This document shows positions 25,798 through 38,238 of a stretch of 64,000 nt of DNA, piece after piece (positions within the stretch are counted from its first letter, which is position 1; each line of letters begins with the position of its first letter). Both the position numbers and the translations under genes were made by a program. Under the pieces are notes generated by a model, which saw nothing but the letters and a program-made list of their open reading frames with translations, did not search any database and was not told the origin of the DNA. This DNA comes from Phoenix dactylifera (Eukaryota; Streptophyta; Magnoliopsida; Arecales; Arecaceae), in contig NC_052404.1 of assembly GCF_009389715.1 (NCBI RefSeq), positions 12,763,756-12,827,755 of the forward strand. The letters are read 5' to 3'.

Positions 25798-27636
25798 TGA
25801 TTGGAGAGCATCTGTACGGGCCGGGCAGATTTGTGGAATGCAACCTGACTTTCTTGGATGGGGTTGGGTTTCATTTCTTCATTGTCAAGTAAATTGCTGG
25901 TGATAATGTTCAAAATTAATTTTCTTGGCGCACCATGCGTCGAGGAAGCCATTTCCGGCGAAATATTTGATCTTCTGAGCATCTTTCTTACTCCTTCCTT
26001 CGAAGCTAATTCTAGAATAAAAACCCATTCTTCTACATTTACGTCTGAATGATCAAAATGACCGAGTCCAAGCAGGAGCAAAGCTGCTGGACTGCAGATC
26101 ACTTTTTTTCTCCGTCATGCCTCGAACCGAATACCCAAGTTCAGAACACGGCACGGTTAGTCGGTTACATACTTTCTAGAGTAAAACCCCAAAGAATATG
26201 CTAGATCTAAAAAAAATTTATCACAATCTCAATGTCCATAAATAATAATAATCTCAATTCATAACGAACAATAAAACTAATCCAATTACAGAATTTAATT
26301 ATTCAACTAGTATCACTGATGTTCTATCTATCTATTCTTTTTACTTGTGATTTCAACCATCGTCAAATACTATGCAACCTGTAACTCTGAAAAAAAAAAA
26401 GAAAGGAGGTTGTGAGCTTTACAGGCTAGTAAGAATTCCAAACTGCAAGCTCTAAATAACTTGAGATGGAAGGGGGTTGTATCTTTTGTACGACGGAAGG
26501 ATGCACTTTCCTTTCGCTTTGCTTTGAGATTTACGCCGACAGATGAATGACAGAATGCTTTGAGATCTGTATGGTGGGTAATTCGATGTTGGATTCGTGC
26601 GAAGAAAGGTGAAACTTTTTTTCGGAGATTTTGGACAGCCAAATGTTTATCGCTGATTGCCACCCCAAAAAAATCCTCCAAGGATTACGGACTTCCCTTA
26701 AACCCCTACCCCAACCCAAACAAATTTGAGAAATTTGGAATGTGATTTAATAGAAATATGATCATCTTCAAGAAGCCTTTACATTTTTTTCAGAAGAAAA
26801 GTAGGGCAAAAGCCTCACGCAGTTTATCAAAAGAACTGAAAGGGCGCATAGGAGAGAGGAGTTGCATATTAGTCAGCTTCTTAAGCTTGTACAGCCAAGG
26901 AGCGCCCCTAACAAACACTTGCCTGATAAAAAATCTCCAAACAGCCTTATCAGTCCAAAAAAAAAAAAAAATAACGGACGGCATAAAAAAGAAGACCAAC
27001 ATTTTAGCCTTCTCCTCTTATGATTCCTTATAATGTGCCAAGGATTTTTGACATTTTTTAATATCTCAAATTATACAAATATAAACAATAGGCTTTTTCT
27101 TCCACCAAAGTAACAACTAACCTTATACGCTTCTAGACTAGGACTAACATTTCCATCAGCATTGGACGGGCATATTCTAAACTCTGTTCTCAAGTTTACC
27201 TGCTATTGCCTTGCCTGCGAGTATCTAGTTAAGGACTTTTGATTTCATTGATGCGGGAAATAGCACAGATGATACTGCGAGCATTACTATGCCTACTAGA
27301 ACACTACCAGATATGGTCAGCCAAATTGGTGATATTTTGTACTCTGACTGCGGTGGATGTTTTTATTCTGGGATTGTCGAATGACCTCCGGGTTAACGTA
27401 AAAAGGATACTGCAAAATGTTGCGTAGGGCGATTGATGGAATGGTCGAGTCTACTTACTTAAACCACCAGCTTAAATGTTGAAAGATCTTAGGTCAATTT
27501 AACTACAGATTAGTGACTGGCACTGCATACTATGGAAACCTCACGAATACTCGGATCGACTAGAAACAATCAACACCACGGTCTCCACATAATTTGCTAC
27601 CTCCGCAAGCTGGTTGCGAAAGCTCGCCCTACCAAA
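25798..27636. other. Intergenic region between tubulin and the kinase
   Basis: It starts with the tubulin 3' UTR (polyadenylation site not pinpointed) and ends with the kinase 3' UTR, since the two genes converge. In between there are A-rich tracts and short unrecognised frames but no gene I can support. Confidence 0.6.
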
Positions 27637-30600
27637 TCAGCCGACACTCGGCAGATTTTTGCTCCTCCTCGGGACGGCGAGCGGCGGCAGCATCTCCCGG
27701 TGTTCCCTCCGGATCGCCCACAGCACCTCCGCGCACCTCTTCATGGCCGGTCGAGATCTCTTGGACGGCGCCATGCACTGGAGGGCCAGCCCCATCACCT
27801 TCTCCACCGCCGCGATCGCCGCCTGGCTCCGCCGCAGCCTCGGGTCCATCGCCAGCACCGCATCTCCTTCCTTGAATCGACGTATCGCCTGTCCATCCAG
27901 ATCGTCGATTGTTAGGAGAAGACGAGAGAAGAGATGGACGCTCTTTTTATCATATTTTTTTATTTTTTGGCGTAAAGCTTAGTGCTCGACGGTGTTACCC
28001 ATTTGGTGGTGACGCGCTCCTTGTGGTTGCGGTTGCGCTCGATGGGGCGCCGCCCTGTGACGAGCTCCACGAGGAGGACGCCGAAGGAGTAGACGTCGCT
28101 CTTGTCGGTGAGCTGGTAGGTCTGGAGGTATTCCGGGTCCACGTACCCGGCAGTGCCTTTGATCTGGGTGGAGATATGGGTGGCGTCCGGGTCGTCCGGC
28201 GCCAGGCGGGCGAACCCGAAGTCGGCGACCTTCGCTCGGAGCTTCTCCGTCAGCAGGATGTTCGACGCCTTTATGTCCCTGTGGATGATGGGATGATCTG
28301 CGTAGCACAGCAGTGTGGATGCTTCATTTTGCTGAATGCTAACTTCATTTCTCTAAATTAAACATGATTTAATGCCAATGACATTAGAAGAGGAAATATC
28401 ATTTACCATCTCAGTACTTATTTGACATCTAGAGAAAAAAATAAAATAAAACAAAATAAATTGTTTTAGAGTCAGATTGCGATCAGGAAAGAAAAAGAAA
28501 ATATGGCAGAAGAAAATCGGGGAACAAGTCCATGCAAACCGGCGCGGCTTATGCTACAGTAATAATTTGTTGAACAGTCTGATTGATAAAGCTCTCGTGC
28601 TATTTGTATTTGTTTTCTTTATGCAACCTTAGCATGCTTAGAGGATCATTATCTTCATTTCTGGATACCTGATAACTCTATAATTGGTAGCTTTTATGTT
28701 TTTGGGCGTCCAAGGGACTGTTATTCTGAGCTCAGCATGTTAAAAAGATGGCTGGCTACGCAAGATTCATATCTTCATTCACAAATTGATTATCCAAACA
28801 TTACTTCTTAATTAATGTACTGTATGCATGTTATGATGACATGTTAAGGAGATTCATACGACTTGTGTTAACAGCCGAGCTTGGTGCAATCTCCTCTTTG
28901 GGCTATTGTGGAAGTGTGCCAATCAACATTGAGTGCCGCACAAATCTTTCCTCCATGAATGATTAAATTCTTTTGGAAATAAACACTTCTATTAAGTAAA
29001 ACTACTCGAGACCGATGATTCTCGATCGATTTCTGACTTGGAGATTACCTGTATACATGTGCAGATAGGTGATAGCATGAGCTACATCAGTAGCAATGTT
29101 AAGCCGATGTTCAAGCTCTAACCCATCTCCACGAGAACCTGCATTGCATTATATGATTTCTGATCATTCCCTAGCCAACTAAGCGAATTAAGGCTCTAAG
29201 CCTTGAAATGTTGGACTCTTAATTTGTTCTTTCTGCTGAACTCCAAGAACGACCTAAGATGAGATACCACTTTCCATCTTTATGAAGCAATCCTATCGTT
29301 CTCAACTTTACGAAGGTACCTTTATCGGTCCTGTCGTCGTTTGAGGCTTAGCGATTCATATAACATACCGTCCAGGTGTTCGCGGAGAGTGCCATTGCCG
29401 ACGTACTCGACCACAAGTAAACGCTCATCATCACGCTCTAGGAATCCAAGGAATCTGACCAAGTTCAAATGCTCTACCTTTGACATGATTTGGACTTCGC
29501 TCTTAAACTCTGCGGACAGGTTCCTGTTATAGATGTTCTGCATCAAAGTTCCCGTAAATAAGTTCCTGGATAAATATTAGTTACATTCTAATGCATGGTC
29601 AACAAAGCATGAGAAGACATGCATGCTGGCCAGTGGAAATAAAGGGGTCCAACCTTGGTGGCACGTTTTACAGCAATAAGCGACCCATCCTTGAGTTTCC
29701 CCTTGTACACTGCTCCAAAACCTCCTAGCCCGATTCTGTTTTCTACAGAGAAGTTTGCAGTGGCTTTGTAGATATCTGCAATTGAGAACATTGTTGTTTC
29801 TTGCCGTGCTTCATTCCTACTGCGGGAGCTGCCATGCCTGAAATTAGAGATGCTGCCGTTGTTTGTTGTCGATATCTTTGAGCCTGCAGCAGAGTAGGGA
29901 CACTCACCTATCTTAGAACTTCTGCGATGCAGTGAACTTTCGGGGACTCAATAATGTGTTTGCGATGCCAAGTCGGAAGCAGCATTTTATTTTCTGTTCC
30001 ATATCACATTCTATATATAATTGTTTCAAATGCAAAAAAAATAATAAAAAAGAAAAAAAGAGAGAAACACTTACTATCAAACTACAAGAAGAAAGACCAA
30101 TCTTAGTACATGGTTGTGATCAGATGATCGGACACTAGTATTGCAAGTTTGTAGAAATAAAAAGATAATATAGAACTCAAAGATAAAAGTTTATGTCTGG
30201 TGAAGAATGGGATCCAGCATTGTTCAAGGAAAGGTTGATATGACTAGCGGAAAGGTGGACCACCATGTGGATGCTTTAGGCTATGGCCTGGAACGATGAG
30301 GTGGATCCTATGCGACTGTTGGGACCCGTTGTAACTTTGAAATAGTCAAACAAGATCAGGTATTAATAAAGGGCTAAACTTGGAAGTGACAAAAGGGCAA
30401 ACAAAGCCACTGCATGCTGATGGTGGACTGGCAATGTGCAAGCCATGAATTGAAAGGGCGCCACCGTGTGCTGATGCTAATAAAAAGGCCTTTTGGTGCG
30501 GACGATGAAAGAGAGCAGAAGAATAAATACGGGAAGGAATTTTATGTTGGTGCAGAGGTATGAATTGTACATCTAGAATTTAACATCTTAATACCTAATG

Positions 30601-31435
30601 TCGGTGTGATGGATGCCACAAATTGTTCTTGGTAGAAGCTAAATAGATATTATCAATAAATATTTTATCATTATACGAAAATATGTCCGTGGTGTTCCTG
30701 TTTTGCCTCTTAAATTTATTGATATTCAGGTATGAGTTATAAATATTTTATCTCTAAATTTCTTCGTTTTTCTGTATATTATGCTGCAATTTGTGCCGGA
30801 TTTGAAAGAGATCGGCATGGCCGTATCGGGGGAGGAGTTGGAAATTCGAATTTCGATTCTTATGAAACTGCGAACAACGTCGTGCTTAATTGTAGATTCT
30901 TGTATGAACTAGTTTCATTCCTCCGTTTACCGCTGTTTCTCGACTAGAGAACGGGGGTGCCGAGATGGAGCACCATGGATGGAAGGTTCCATGCAATCCG
31001 TGAAAATTAAGAAGCCGACAAAAGGATTTTACCACTTGGTGGTGGTTTCAGTGGGGTGGGTGGGATGCTTTACTACGTACTGCAGTATTCTCTTATGGTG
31101 AAATCCTTGAAGGTGCGAATTATTTAATATGGAAGAATTAACATACTGGATGCGGAGGAAACATCACGGTGTTGGATTGTGCTGCCCTCCCAGTCAGCTT
31201 CCTCCACAGATTTACTGCGGCGGGGCACGAAACATGGGATGAGTGCACCGGCAACTCCTCGCGCTGCAGCTCTGAATGAGTTCCTCCTGTAGATCCGGTT
31301 CTGATCAAAACTGATGGTGAGAGCGGTGCAAGTTGATGACTCTGAGAAATCAGGATTTGATGGTAGCCCATGACCGATACCGGAGTCTTCTTCCCGACGG
31401 CTGAAGCTGAGCAGCTGACGGCCGGATTCCTGCAT
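27637..31435 (-). CDS. CRCK: Calmodulin-binding receptor-like cytoplasmic kinase (CRCK-type), six exons
   Basis: Exons in order of transcription are 31435-31147, 29883-29654, 29537-29369, 29138-29049, 28297-27999 and 27888-27637. All introns are GT-AG and phases match, giving 1329 nt (442 residues). Kinase landmarks are the [11 protein letters not shown] loop (148-158), AVK Lys169, helix-C Glu187, HRD at 265-267, DFG at 285-287 and [11 protein letters not shown] in the activation segment, so it is an active-type RD kinase. The segment [15 protein letters not shown] and the C-terminal [16 protein letters not shown] resemble Arabidopsis CRCK proteins, soluble kinases linked to calcium/calmodulin and stress signalling. 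No signal peptide or membrane span is seen. The start is uncertain: the Met at 31435 lies in TATATATTATGCAG, which also looks like a splice acceptor, so an upstream exon is possible. Confidence 0.9.
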
Positions 31436-34400
31436 AATATATAGGAAAAACCGAGTCCGATATCTCTACTCACAAATGGCCGTCGTGTCTCTTTCCAGTT
31501 ATGAGCTCCGGGCGCTCGTGCTTCCCAAGACTCGTTCAAGGTTGCTGAAATGCATGCAGGTCTAGGGAAGGCAGTCTGCACGGGATAAGTGACGTAGGTG
31601 GCGGCCAAAGTCTCAATGAAATAAATATTGATGACAATTGGAACATTAGATTATATGCTCTGTGGCCCTGTTATTTATGAGACTTAGTTACGCCATCCAG
31701 AAAAGCCAAGGATTGCGGCTTTAATTAGTGTTGGATTATAGGCATGCGCGGCGATGTTTATTGCCTTCCATACAAATCATGAAAAGCAAGCACAGCTGCG
31801 TTGCCGATTCATTCAAACTCGTCGGATTATTTTTAATTTGGCCAAACGATCCCAGCCTTGAGACATTGCGTAGCCGTTACTCCATTACCTTTTCCGCAGA
31901 ATAATTTAAGAAAATATCAATTCACGATATAGATGTCGTATTTATTTTATGTCGTAGGAGAATTATTTTAGGCTTTGCGATTGATTCGTTCTACTCCAAA
32001 AGGCATTTGTTTTCTCATATTTCGGATACGCGCAAAAATACCAGATTGGTTCAGTCAGACAGAGAGATGTCAAGATTCTTCTTTTTTTTTTAAAAAAAAA
32101 AAGAATGCACCATGAGGCGAGGTTGGAACAAACAATGTTGAAAAGATAAGGAACCGTTATTTTCTTGACATGTCGTAGTGCATTAAATACTTCATCGACA
32201 GAAAGATAGAATGTAAAGCTCTGGCAGCATTTTATGAGCCGCGAATTTGTTCAGCTGCCAAGCGATATCTATTCATCTGGCATCGTCATCCCAAACAATA
32301 CCTGGCGGATATCCATCTCCATAATGCAGTAACGCACACGTAGACACCGCTGTTAAGAAATACATCAGGTAAGCAAATACGACCAGTTAAATCCTTTTCA
32401 TGTTATAACCGGGGGTCAACTCTGCTGCGTGCAGTTCGAAAAATAGCAGACGAATCGATATCTCTATTTATTGATTTTTCCCCGGGGATTTTGCTGTCGC
32501 ACTGCACATAATGGGATGCAGAGACACTTTTCTGTTTCAGCAGAGGAAAAATTTGGAAATCTAGAAGAAAACTTGTTCTCCGGTCACATATAAAAATTCC
32601 AGAAAATGGTTAGCGCTGAAGGGAAGCACTGCTGTCAGTGTGAGGAAGGCATGGAAAGAGCCCAACCACTGCACGAAATAACCTGTCCCTATTGTGCTGA
32701 ATGTAGCAGCCAATGTGCCAGCTGAGTTTGTTATCCCTCTTCATCAAAGCAAAGATGGTTAGCATAAACATTCGATGACTTCGCTGTCCAGAGATGAAAA
32801 TAAGCCGTGCAGTTTAGACCTATCAATGGGTCGGGTCTATTTTAGAAAACCGAGTCTTGTCTGAACTAAAAAAGGGATCTTACCTGAATAGAAAAGCTAT
32901 GTATATTGATTTAAGGATGATCAATAAAAGAAAAAAAATGACCTAGACCGTACTTTTGCCAAATTTTCTATTTTTTTCTAATTTTTTTTGAAAGATTCGA
33001 ATTCAGCTTCCTTCCTCTCAATCCAATCAACTATATAGAATGATAATGACATATGTACTAATTGATTTGTATCTGGGCTTTCCTTTGGGCTACTAAAAGA
33101 GGACATTTGTATAGATACAATAGAAGTACTATAGGAAAATGTACATCAACGTCGGGAAAAAAAAAAAAAAGAACTGCCGCATGAACTTGCAATTTCATTA
33201 AAGGACTGTTTCATGCCAAACTGAGTTGGATAACCTGAGTGGCATATGATATTCAGATTTGATTGTTAATCGGTAACAAAGTTGTATGATTCTTGACCTC
33301 AGCTGGAGGACTCTGTGTGTAGCTAATTAATCCAGAGCCAATTGGACTCTATTCTAGCTTCCCCCTTTACCGTGAAGATTATAACATATGTATCTAAGTT
33401 TGATGCATGATTCTTGTAGGCATAATTTTTCAATCATCTTCTGTAAATTTTCTTTCCTATAATCGTACTGTAAGAACAAAGTGAATTATTTATCACTAAA
33501 CTAATTGTCGATCCACTTTCACTAGAACACTCTTGGCCAAGTGTGCTTGGGCCTTTGTTGGTTCCTTGACATCATTTGAAAAGCACAGGTACCCCATTGT
33601 AATTCAAAGGGGTCGTATAAATACTAGGTCTACCATAGACTCGCGTGTCATGCACGCTGCCATTGAAGCTGATCTTGAGGGAGTAAGAGGGTGGTGGCTC
33701 GTAGGAGAAGAAAATCATTTGAGGGAATGCAGGATCTATACAGAAGACGAGCCACAGATTTTTCTTACGATCAAGAATTTTGATGTAAAGGGGAGGCAAA
33801 AGGAGCCACCCGGCTTTTACCGAAGATTAATCGTACGATCAAGGAACTTGATCAAGATCTGGTTTTGAAGTGCAATTCCGGCCCATATCTCCCTACTTCC
33901 TGTTTCGCGTCTCCCCAACTCCAGCTTCTTGTCCGACCTTTAGACATTAAGCCCACCCACATGCAAGCTGTACATTATCTCCTCAGTGTCAAGCTAGATG
34001 TGCCACTTACCTGATGCATAATTTTGCAGTTTGGACATGTGAATGAACAGCAAAAGAAAGAAAAAAAAAAATCATAGTACTCTCTGCAGATCATGCCCAG
34101 AGATTCCCCCGTCGACCAGATTATCTGCACAAAAGAGAAATTGAAATGCCAAACTATAATGGCATACATCTATCTATACAGGTACTACAGCATTGTATCT
34201 TCCAAGTGAAATCAAAAGTCAGTCTCGCTGCTGAACTGGAAACTCTTAGCGGCGGCTAAATCAACCAAGCTGTTTAACCCTAAAAATATCGATAGCATTA
34301 GTTCCGTATGCCGTATCATTTCAATGGCATATCATTCCATATGCCATCGAAATCAACTATATATAGCATGGCATTCCGATTAACAAGACTTGGGAAGTTT

Positions 34401-35398
34401 TCTCGATTTCATGATTAGCTCCTCTTATGGTCTAACAAATTCATGCCCTGCCCCTCGTAAGTCAGTTAAAACTTTTGGAAGTGGTTTTGCTTGGTCTTCC
34501 GCCGGCAAACTGTGACTGGTAGGCCTCTGAAATCTGCACGATGCTGTCATTTGGTCTCTCGAGTACTTCTTTTCCAAGTTCTCAAAAAGTTGCACCATTC
34601 GAAATTACATTGTCGAATATCCGGCTGCGGACATTACTTAAAGAGCATCCAAAGATAAGGAGCAGGGCACGCAGCCCGTGGCGCATAGCAGAAAGATCGC
34701 TGGGTGGACCACGTTGATTGAACTGAACTATAGTGGGGCCAACAACGGTAACGTTTGTGGGGATATGAGAACTTTTACAGTTGTCGCAATGGTATGTCAT
34801 GATCTCTAAGGCATGATGTTTAAATTTAGTTGAACTGTTGTACCGATCAAGAATATATCATCCCTGAAAAAAAGCATAGATAAACAGTTAAGCCCATTTG
34901 TTCAAAAAGGAGGAAAGAAAGAATTATGTCCGAACAGTGTAGCTTGATGCGGAGAGCCAAATACATGAATTTGTGAATGCAGTTTGGATTGTGCTCGAGG
35001 GCTCCCCTAGCATGGAATAACAATGGTAGAGTCCCTACAAACTAGTCAAAAATAGTAATCAGGGCTGAGTCGTGTCACAAAGTGCGACCTGTATTGACGG
35101 GATAGCATTTCATATACGGTTTAAAAGCTAGCATAACTTGATGATGGCAGCTAGGAACTCTACAAAAGGTTCAAGATTGTATACCTAAAAAACAACTAAT
35201 CAACAACGTGAAGATTGTATTTCCGTCCTCATATTCTTTTTTTTAGCACCGCGAGCTAAGACAGGACAAACAGAGATGTTATTATCCAAGCGAGCAGGAT
35301 AACAGGGGATAAACAATCAAACATGTTATAAGCCAATGCAGCAAATATAATGCTTGCTTTTTCACCCAGCAAGGAGAGCAATACAGAAATATACGCGC
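31436..35398. other. Intergenic region between the kinase and the OCTOPUS-like gene
   Basis: The kinase promoter should lie at the left end and the 3' UTR of the OCTOPUS-like gene at the right end. A hairpin occurs at 34318-34353. Frames at 33533-33868 (plus) and 33572-33799 (minus) overlap each other and match nothing I can name. No other gene is supported. Confidence 0.55.
34318..34353. repeat. Small hairpin, 15 bp stem and 6-base loop
   Basis: ATTTCAATGGCATAT and its complement surround the loop CATTCC, with one A-C mismatch in the stem. It may be a relic of a small inverted-repeat element. I found no flanking duplication. Confidence 0.5.
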
Positions 35399-37318
35399 CT
35401 ACTCCCAGGAAGAACATGAACCGGCTCGGTGCGATCCTAGCACGCTCCTTGTCAGGTAATGAGAACCGACGTGCTTTCCCTTCCCCGACGACCCCCCATT
35501 CCTCCGGCTATTCCGCATTGGTGTCAAGTGGAACCTTAGCAAGCCCTTCTCAAAATGGCTGGGAGAGTACCTCGCACTCCGGTTCCTCTCCAACACGATC
35601 TCCTCCCTCCTCCTCTTCCCATGTCCGTCGGTCTCCACCACGCTGTTCCTCGTCATGCTCCCAAAACCGCCACCACCATCGCCGTTGAATGAGCTCCTCG
35701 AACTCACACTGCTGTTGCACCGCGAAATCTTCCCACTGCAGCCCCGAGCCCGCAGCTCGGGCCACGACTCCGAGTAGGATCTCCTAACCACATCGTCTCC
35801 TCCTCTGCTGCTGCCTCGGCGGTGTATAAGCCCCCAGATGTTCCATGCCTTGCTCCACCTCCCGGACTTCTTTGTACAACTCCCCTTGCAGGAGTCTCTG
35901 AAAGCCGATACAAAGCTCTCGGAGCGATCGTCCCTCAAAGAATTTGAGCTGAAATCTCTTAGATCCCTGTCGAGCAAGCTTCCCGGGTGGAAGGGGAAGA
36001 ACTCGGTGCCACTGGCAGGAGACGCCTTGGCATTGGAGGCCGGCTGTCGCTCGTCAGTCTCGATGGTCGCCTTCCGGACAGAGTTTGACCGCTCGAAGCT
36101 CCGCCGCCGCCAGCTAGATAAGTCCAAGGAGTAGTCCCGTGTCTGGGTGGAGCCGCCCGGGGTCATGGCGTCCTCCTCGACGGGGATCTGGCCGTCCGAC
36201 CGCTGTACGGCCGGGGCGGGGGCGTCCTCGACGACGGAGAGCATGGGAGGGAGGCGAGGGAACAGGGATCGGCCTCCGCTGAGGAAGCCGTCCCAGGAGG
36301 CCCTGGGCTCGTCCCACGAGAACCGGGGGTCGTCGAAGGAGAACCGGCCGGCGTCGAGGGAGAACCGCGGGTCGCTGTCGCAGGACCGCCGGCCGAACGC
36401 ATCGATGGCGATCTCCGAATGCGTGTCGCGGAATCGCCGGGACGACCTGGGGGGCTTTTCCGACGGCGGCATGGTGGACGCGGCCGCCTTGCTGCCGCCC
36501 TGCTGCTTCTTGAGCTTCTGCTTCCGCCGCCACTTCTGGAGCTTCTTGCTGAAGACGGAGGCGGCGAGCCAGAAGCTGCCGGCGATGTCCTTGAGGTCTT
36601 TAGGAGGGGGCTTCTTGGCTTGGCCAGCGGAGTCGAAACCTCTGTGGTCCTTCATCGGTTTCAGCTCCGCCTCCTCCCGCTCTCCTCCCTCGATCTCCCC
36701 CGACGTTCCGACCACGAGGACGGGGCCCACGACCCTGATTTCGTCCCCGTTGTCTCTCCCCTCCTCCTCCTCCTCCGCTTCCCAGGTTTCGAGCACGGGA
36801 GCCGCGACGGAGGAAGACGGGGGAGGGAATCGTAGGTTCGGGCACTCGCCCTCGACCTCCCCGCCCGCCGCGGCGGAGGCGGAGGAGGAGGAGGAGGCCG
36901 AGGGGAGGAAAGGGTCTCGCGCCCGGTTCTTGTCCCTCTCGCTGTTGTCCTGGTGGAAGAGGGACCAGAGGGTGTTGCGGACGCGGACGTCGCAGGACTT
37001 GCGGTGGAGCTCGAATGAAGCGGAGGCACGGGGCCCGGAGAAGCCGTCGCCGCGACCGCAGGAAAAGGACTTGCAGCGGCGGAGCTCCGGGCGCGAAAAC
37101 GAAGAGGAGGTGGAGTTTGATGAAGCGGGTTGCCCTCCTCCAACGGCCTTGAAGAAGAGGGATTTGAAGGCGGAGGACGAAGCGGACTTGCGGCCGGAGG
37201 AGGCAGAGTCGAGGTGGGCGAGGCGCTCGCGGAGGCAGGAAGCGCAGAAGCCGGTGACGAGCTCGTCGGGGTGGAGGTGGCAGGAGGAAGAAGGGAGGCG
37301 CTGGACCTGGAGACTCAT
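35399..37318 (-). CDS. OPS: OCTOPUS-like protein (DUF740/UPF0503 family), single exon, 639 residues
   Basis: OCTOPUS proteins are plant-specific, plasma-membrane-associated proteins. In Arabidopsis, OPS is polarly localised in provascular cells and promotes phloem differentiation, acting on the BIN2 brassinosteroid branch. Family blocks seen here are the Cys-rich N-terminus CHLHPDELVTGFCASCLRERL (residues about 13-33), the ELRRCKSFSC and SCDVRVRNTLWSLF blocks, ELKPMKDH, FWLAASVFSKKLQKW followed by a basic run, DPRFSLDAGRFSFDDPRFSW, MLSVVEDAP and GGSTQTRDYS. The C-terminus has LERNRSARYSP and LLRFHLTPMRNSRR. Length and lack of introns fit the family, and no lesion is seen. Whether it is the OPS orthologue or an OPL paralogue cannot be told here. 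Confidence 0.93.
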   Translation of the reverse strand: MSLQVQRLPSSSCHLHPDELVTGFCASCLRERLAHLDSASSGRKSASSSAFKSLFFKAVGGGQPASSNSTSSSFSRPELRRCKSFSCGRGDGFSGPRASASFELHRKSCDVRVRNTLWSLFHQDNSERDKNRARDPFLPSASSSSSASAAAGGEVEGECPNLRFPPPSSSVAAPVLETWEAEEEEEGRDNGDEIRVVGPVLVVGTSGEIEGGEREEAELKPMKDHRGFDSAGQAKKPPPKDLKDIAGSFWLAASVFSKKLQKWRRKQKLKKQQGGSKAAASTMPPSEKPPRSSRRFRDTHSEIAIDAFGRRSCDSDPRFSLDAGRFSFDDPRFSWDEPRASWDGFLSGGRSLFPRLPPMLSVVEDAPAPAVQRSDGQIPVEEDAMTPGGSTQTRDYSLDLSSWRRRSFERSNSVRKATIETDERQPASNAKASPASGTEFFPFHPGSLLDRDLRDFSSNSLRDDRSESFVSAFRDSCKGSCTKKSGRWSKAWNIWGLIHRRGSSRGGDDVVRRSYSESWPELRARGCSGKISRCNSSVSSRSSFNGDGGGGFGSMTRNSVVETDGHGKRRREEIVLERNRSARYSPSHFEKGLLRFHLTPMRNSRRNGGSSGKGKHVGSHYLTRSVLGSHRAGSCSSWE

Positions 37319-38238
37319 GCTTCTGCTTCTGGTTAGTACCTAGTATTTGATGCCGCGGCGGTCTTCTTTAAAAACTACTGATGGTCGTTGTACGGTTATA
37401 CTTCCTGGCACGTTAACACTGTCGGCCAGTTGGGCCTGGAGTGAGAGATAGAGAGTGTAGGGCGAGATATTCCTTCTCAATGGATTTTGGGAATGGGAAG
37501 GGGGAGAGGAGGAGGAGGAGGAGGAGGAGGAGGGTCTTTGAGACCCAGCGAGGGAGACGGCATTGGGTAAAGGATTTTTCAAAAGACTGTAAAGTGGGGA
37601 AAAGGGGATTAAAAAAAACGGAAAAGAATAAATGAAAATTAGAGAAAGAAAAAAAGAAAAAACAAAAAGCAAAAGCGATCACGCCCTGTCGTCCGTCCCT
37701 TTTTCTTTTTCACTTTTTCCGTTCCCCTCTTTCAATTTTCCTTTTCTTTCAATTTCTATTTTTCCTTCCATGTGTATGAATTTCTAGGTATTCTTTATTA
37801 TTTTTCATTGTTTGCTGTTTTCTTGTTCCATACTCATTCTTCGCTGATGATACGTGGCATAGGAAAAACCAATTTCAAATGGACTCAGATGTCTGAATGA
37901 ATCTAGATAAGAAAAAGCTCCAAAATAGATCGCTACTGACTCAGAATTTTAGAACTCAACTTTGGCAGAAAAGAAGGTCCAAGGTACCACGTACGTACCA
38001 TGAAAAATATATGCATACTCTCTATTCTCTCTATTTTCCGGATCTCTTCCTCCTTTTGCTGTTCCTAGAGGCCCTCAACGGACTAGCCCCGGTGACCTTC
38101 AAGCTCTTCTTCATTCCCTACATACAGATCGTCCAGGCCCAGCACAGATCGGATCTCCATCTCCACATGCGGATTCATCTGCAACCTTCCACCTACCAGA
38201 TCAAATTTTGATGGCAACAAATTGACACTATTTGTGGG
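37319..38238. other. Upstream region of the OCTOPUS-like gene; no further gene seen
   Basis: It contains the presumed promoter (minus strand), a (GGA)n run at 37506-37533 and pyrimidine-rich sequence. A 104-codon plus-strand frame at 37897-38211 is not recognised. No clear TATA box was found for the OCTOPUS-like gene. The stretch ends at the Tat element border. Confidence 0.5.
37506..37533. repeat. (GGA)n microsatellite
   Basis: About nine GGA units upstream of the OCTOPUS-like gene, probably in its 5' UTR or promoter. Confidence 0.85.

Noticed and set aside
33572-33799. Minus-strand frame with FNGSVHDTRV, loosely like a PIF/Harbinger transposase strand
   Set aside because: Only a few residues resemble it. 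No other DDE blocks, terminal repeats or 3 bp duplication were found, and a plus-strand frame of equal quality overlaps it.
35290-35312. GATAACAGGGGATAA, similar to a homing-endonuclease site
   Set aside because: It does not match the known 18 bp site and there is no associated intron or endonuclease.
36147-37343. 398-codon plus-strand frame opposite the OCTOPUS-like gene
   Set aside because: It is the antisense shadow of a GC-rich, serine-rich coding exon. The minus-strand product has clear family motifs and this one has none.
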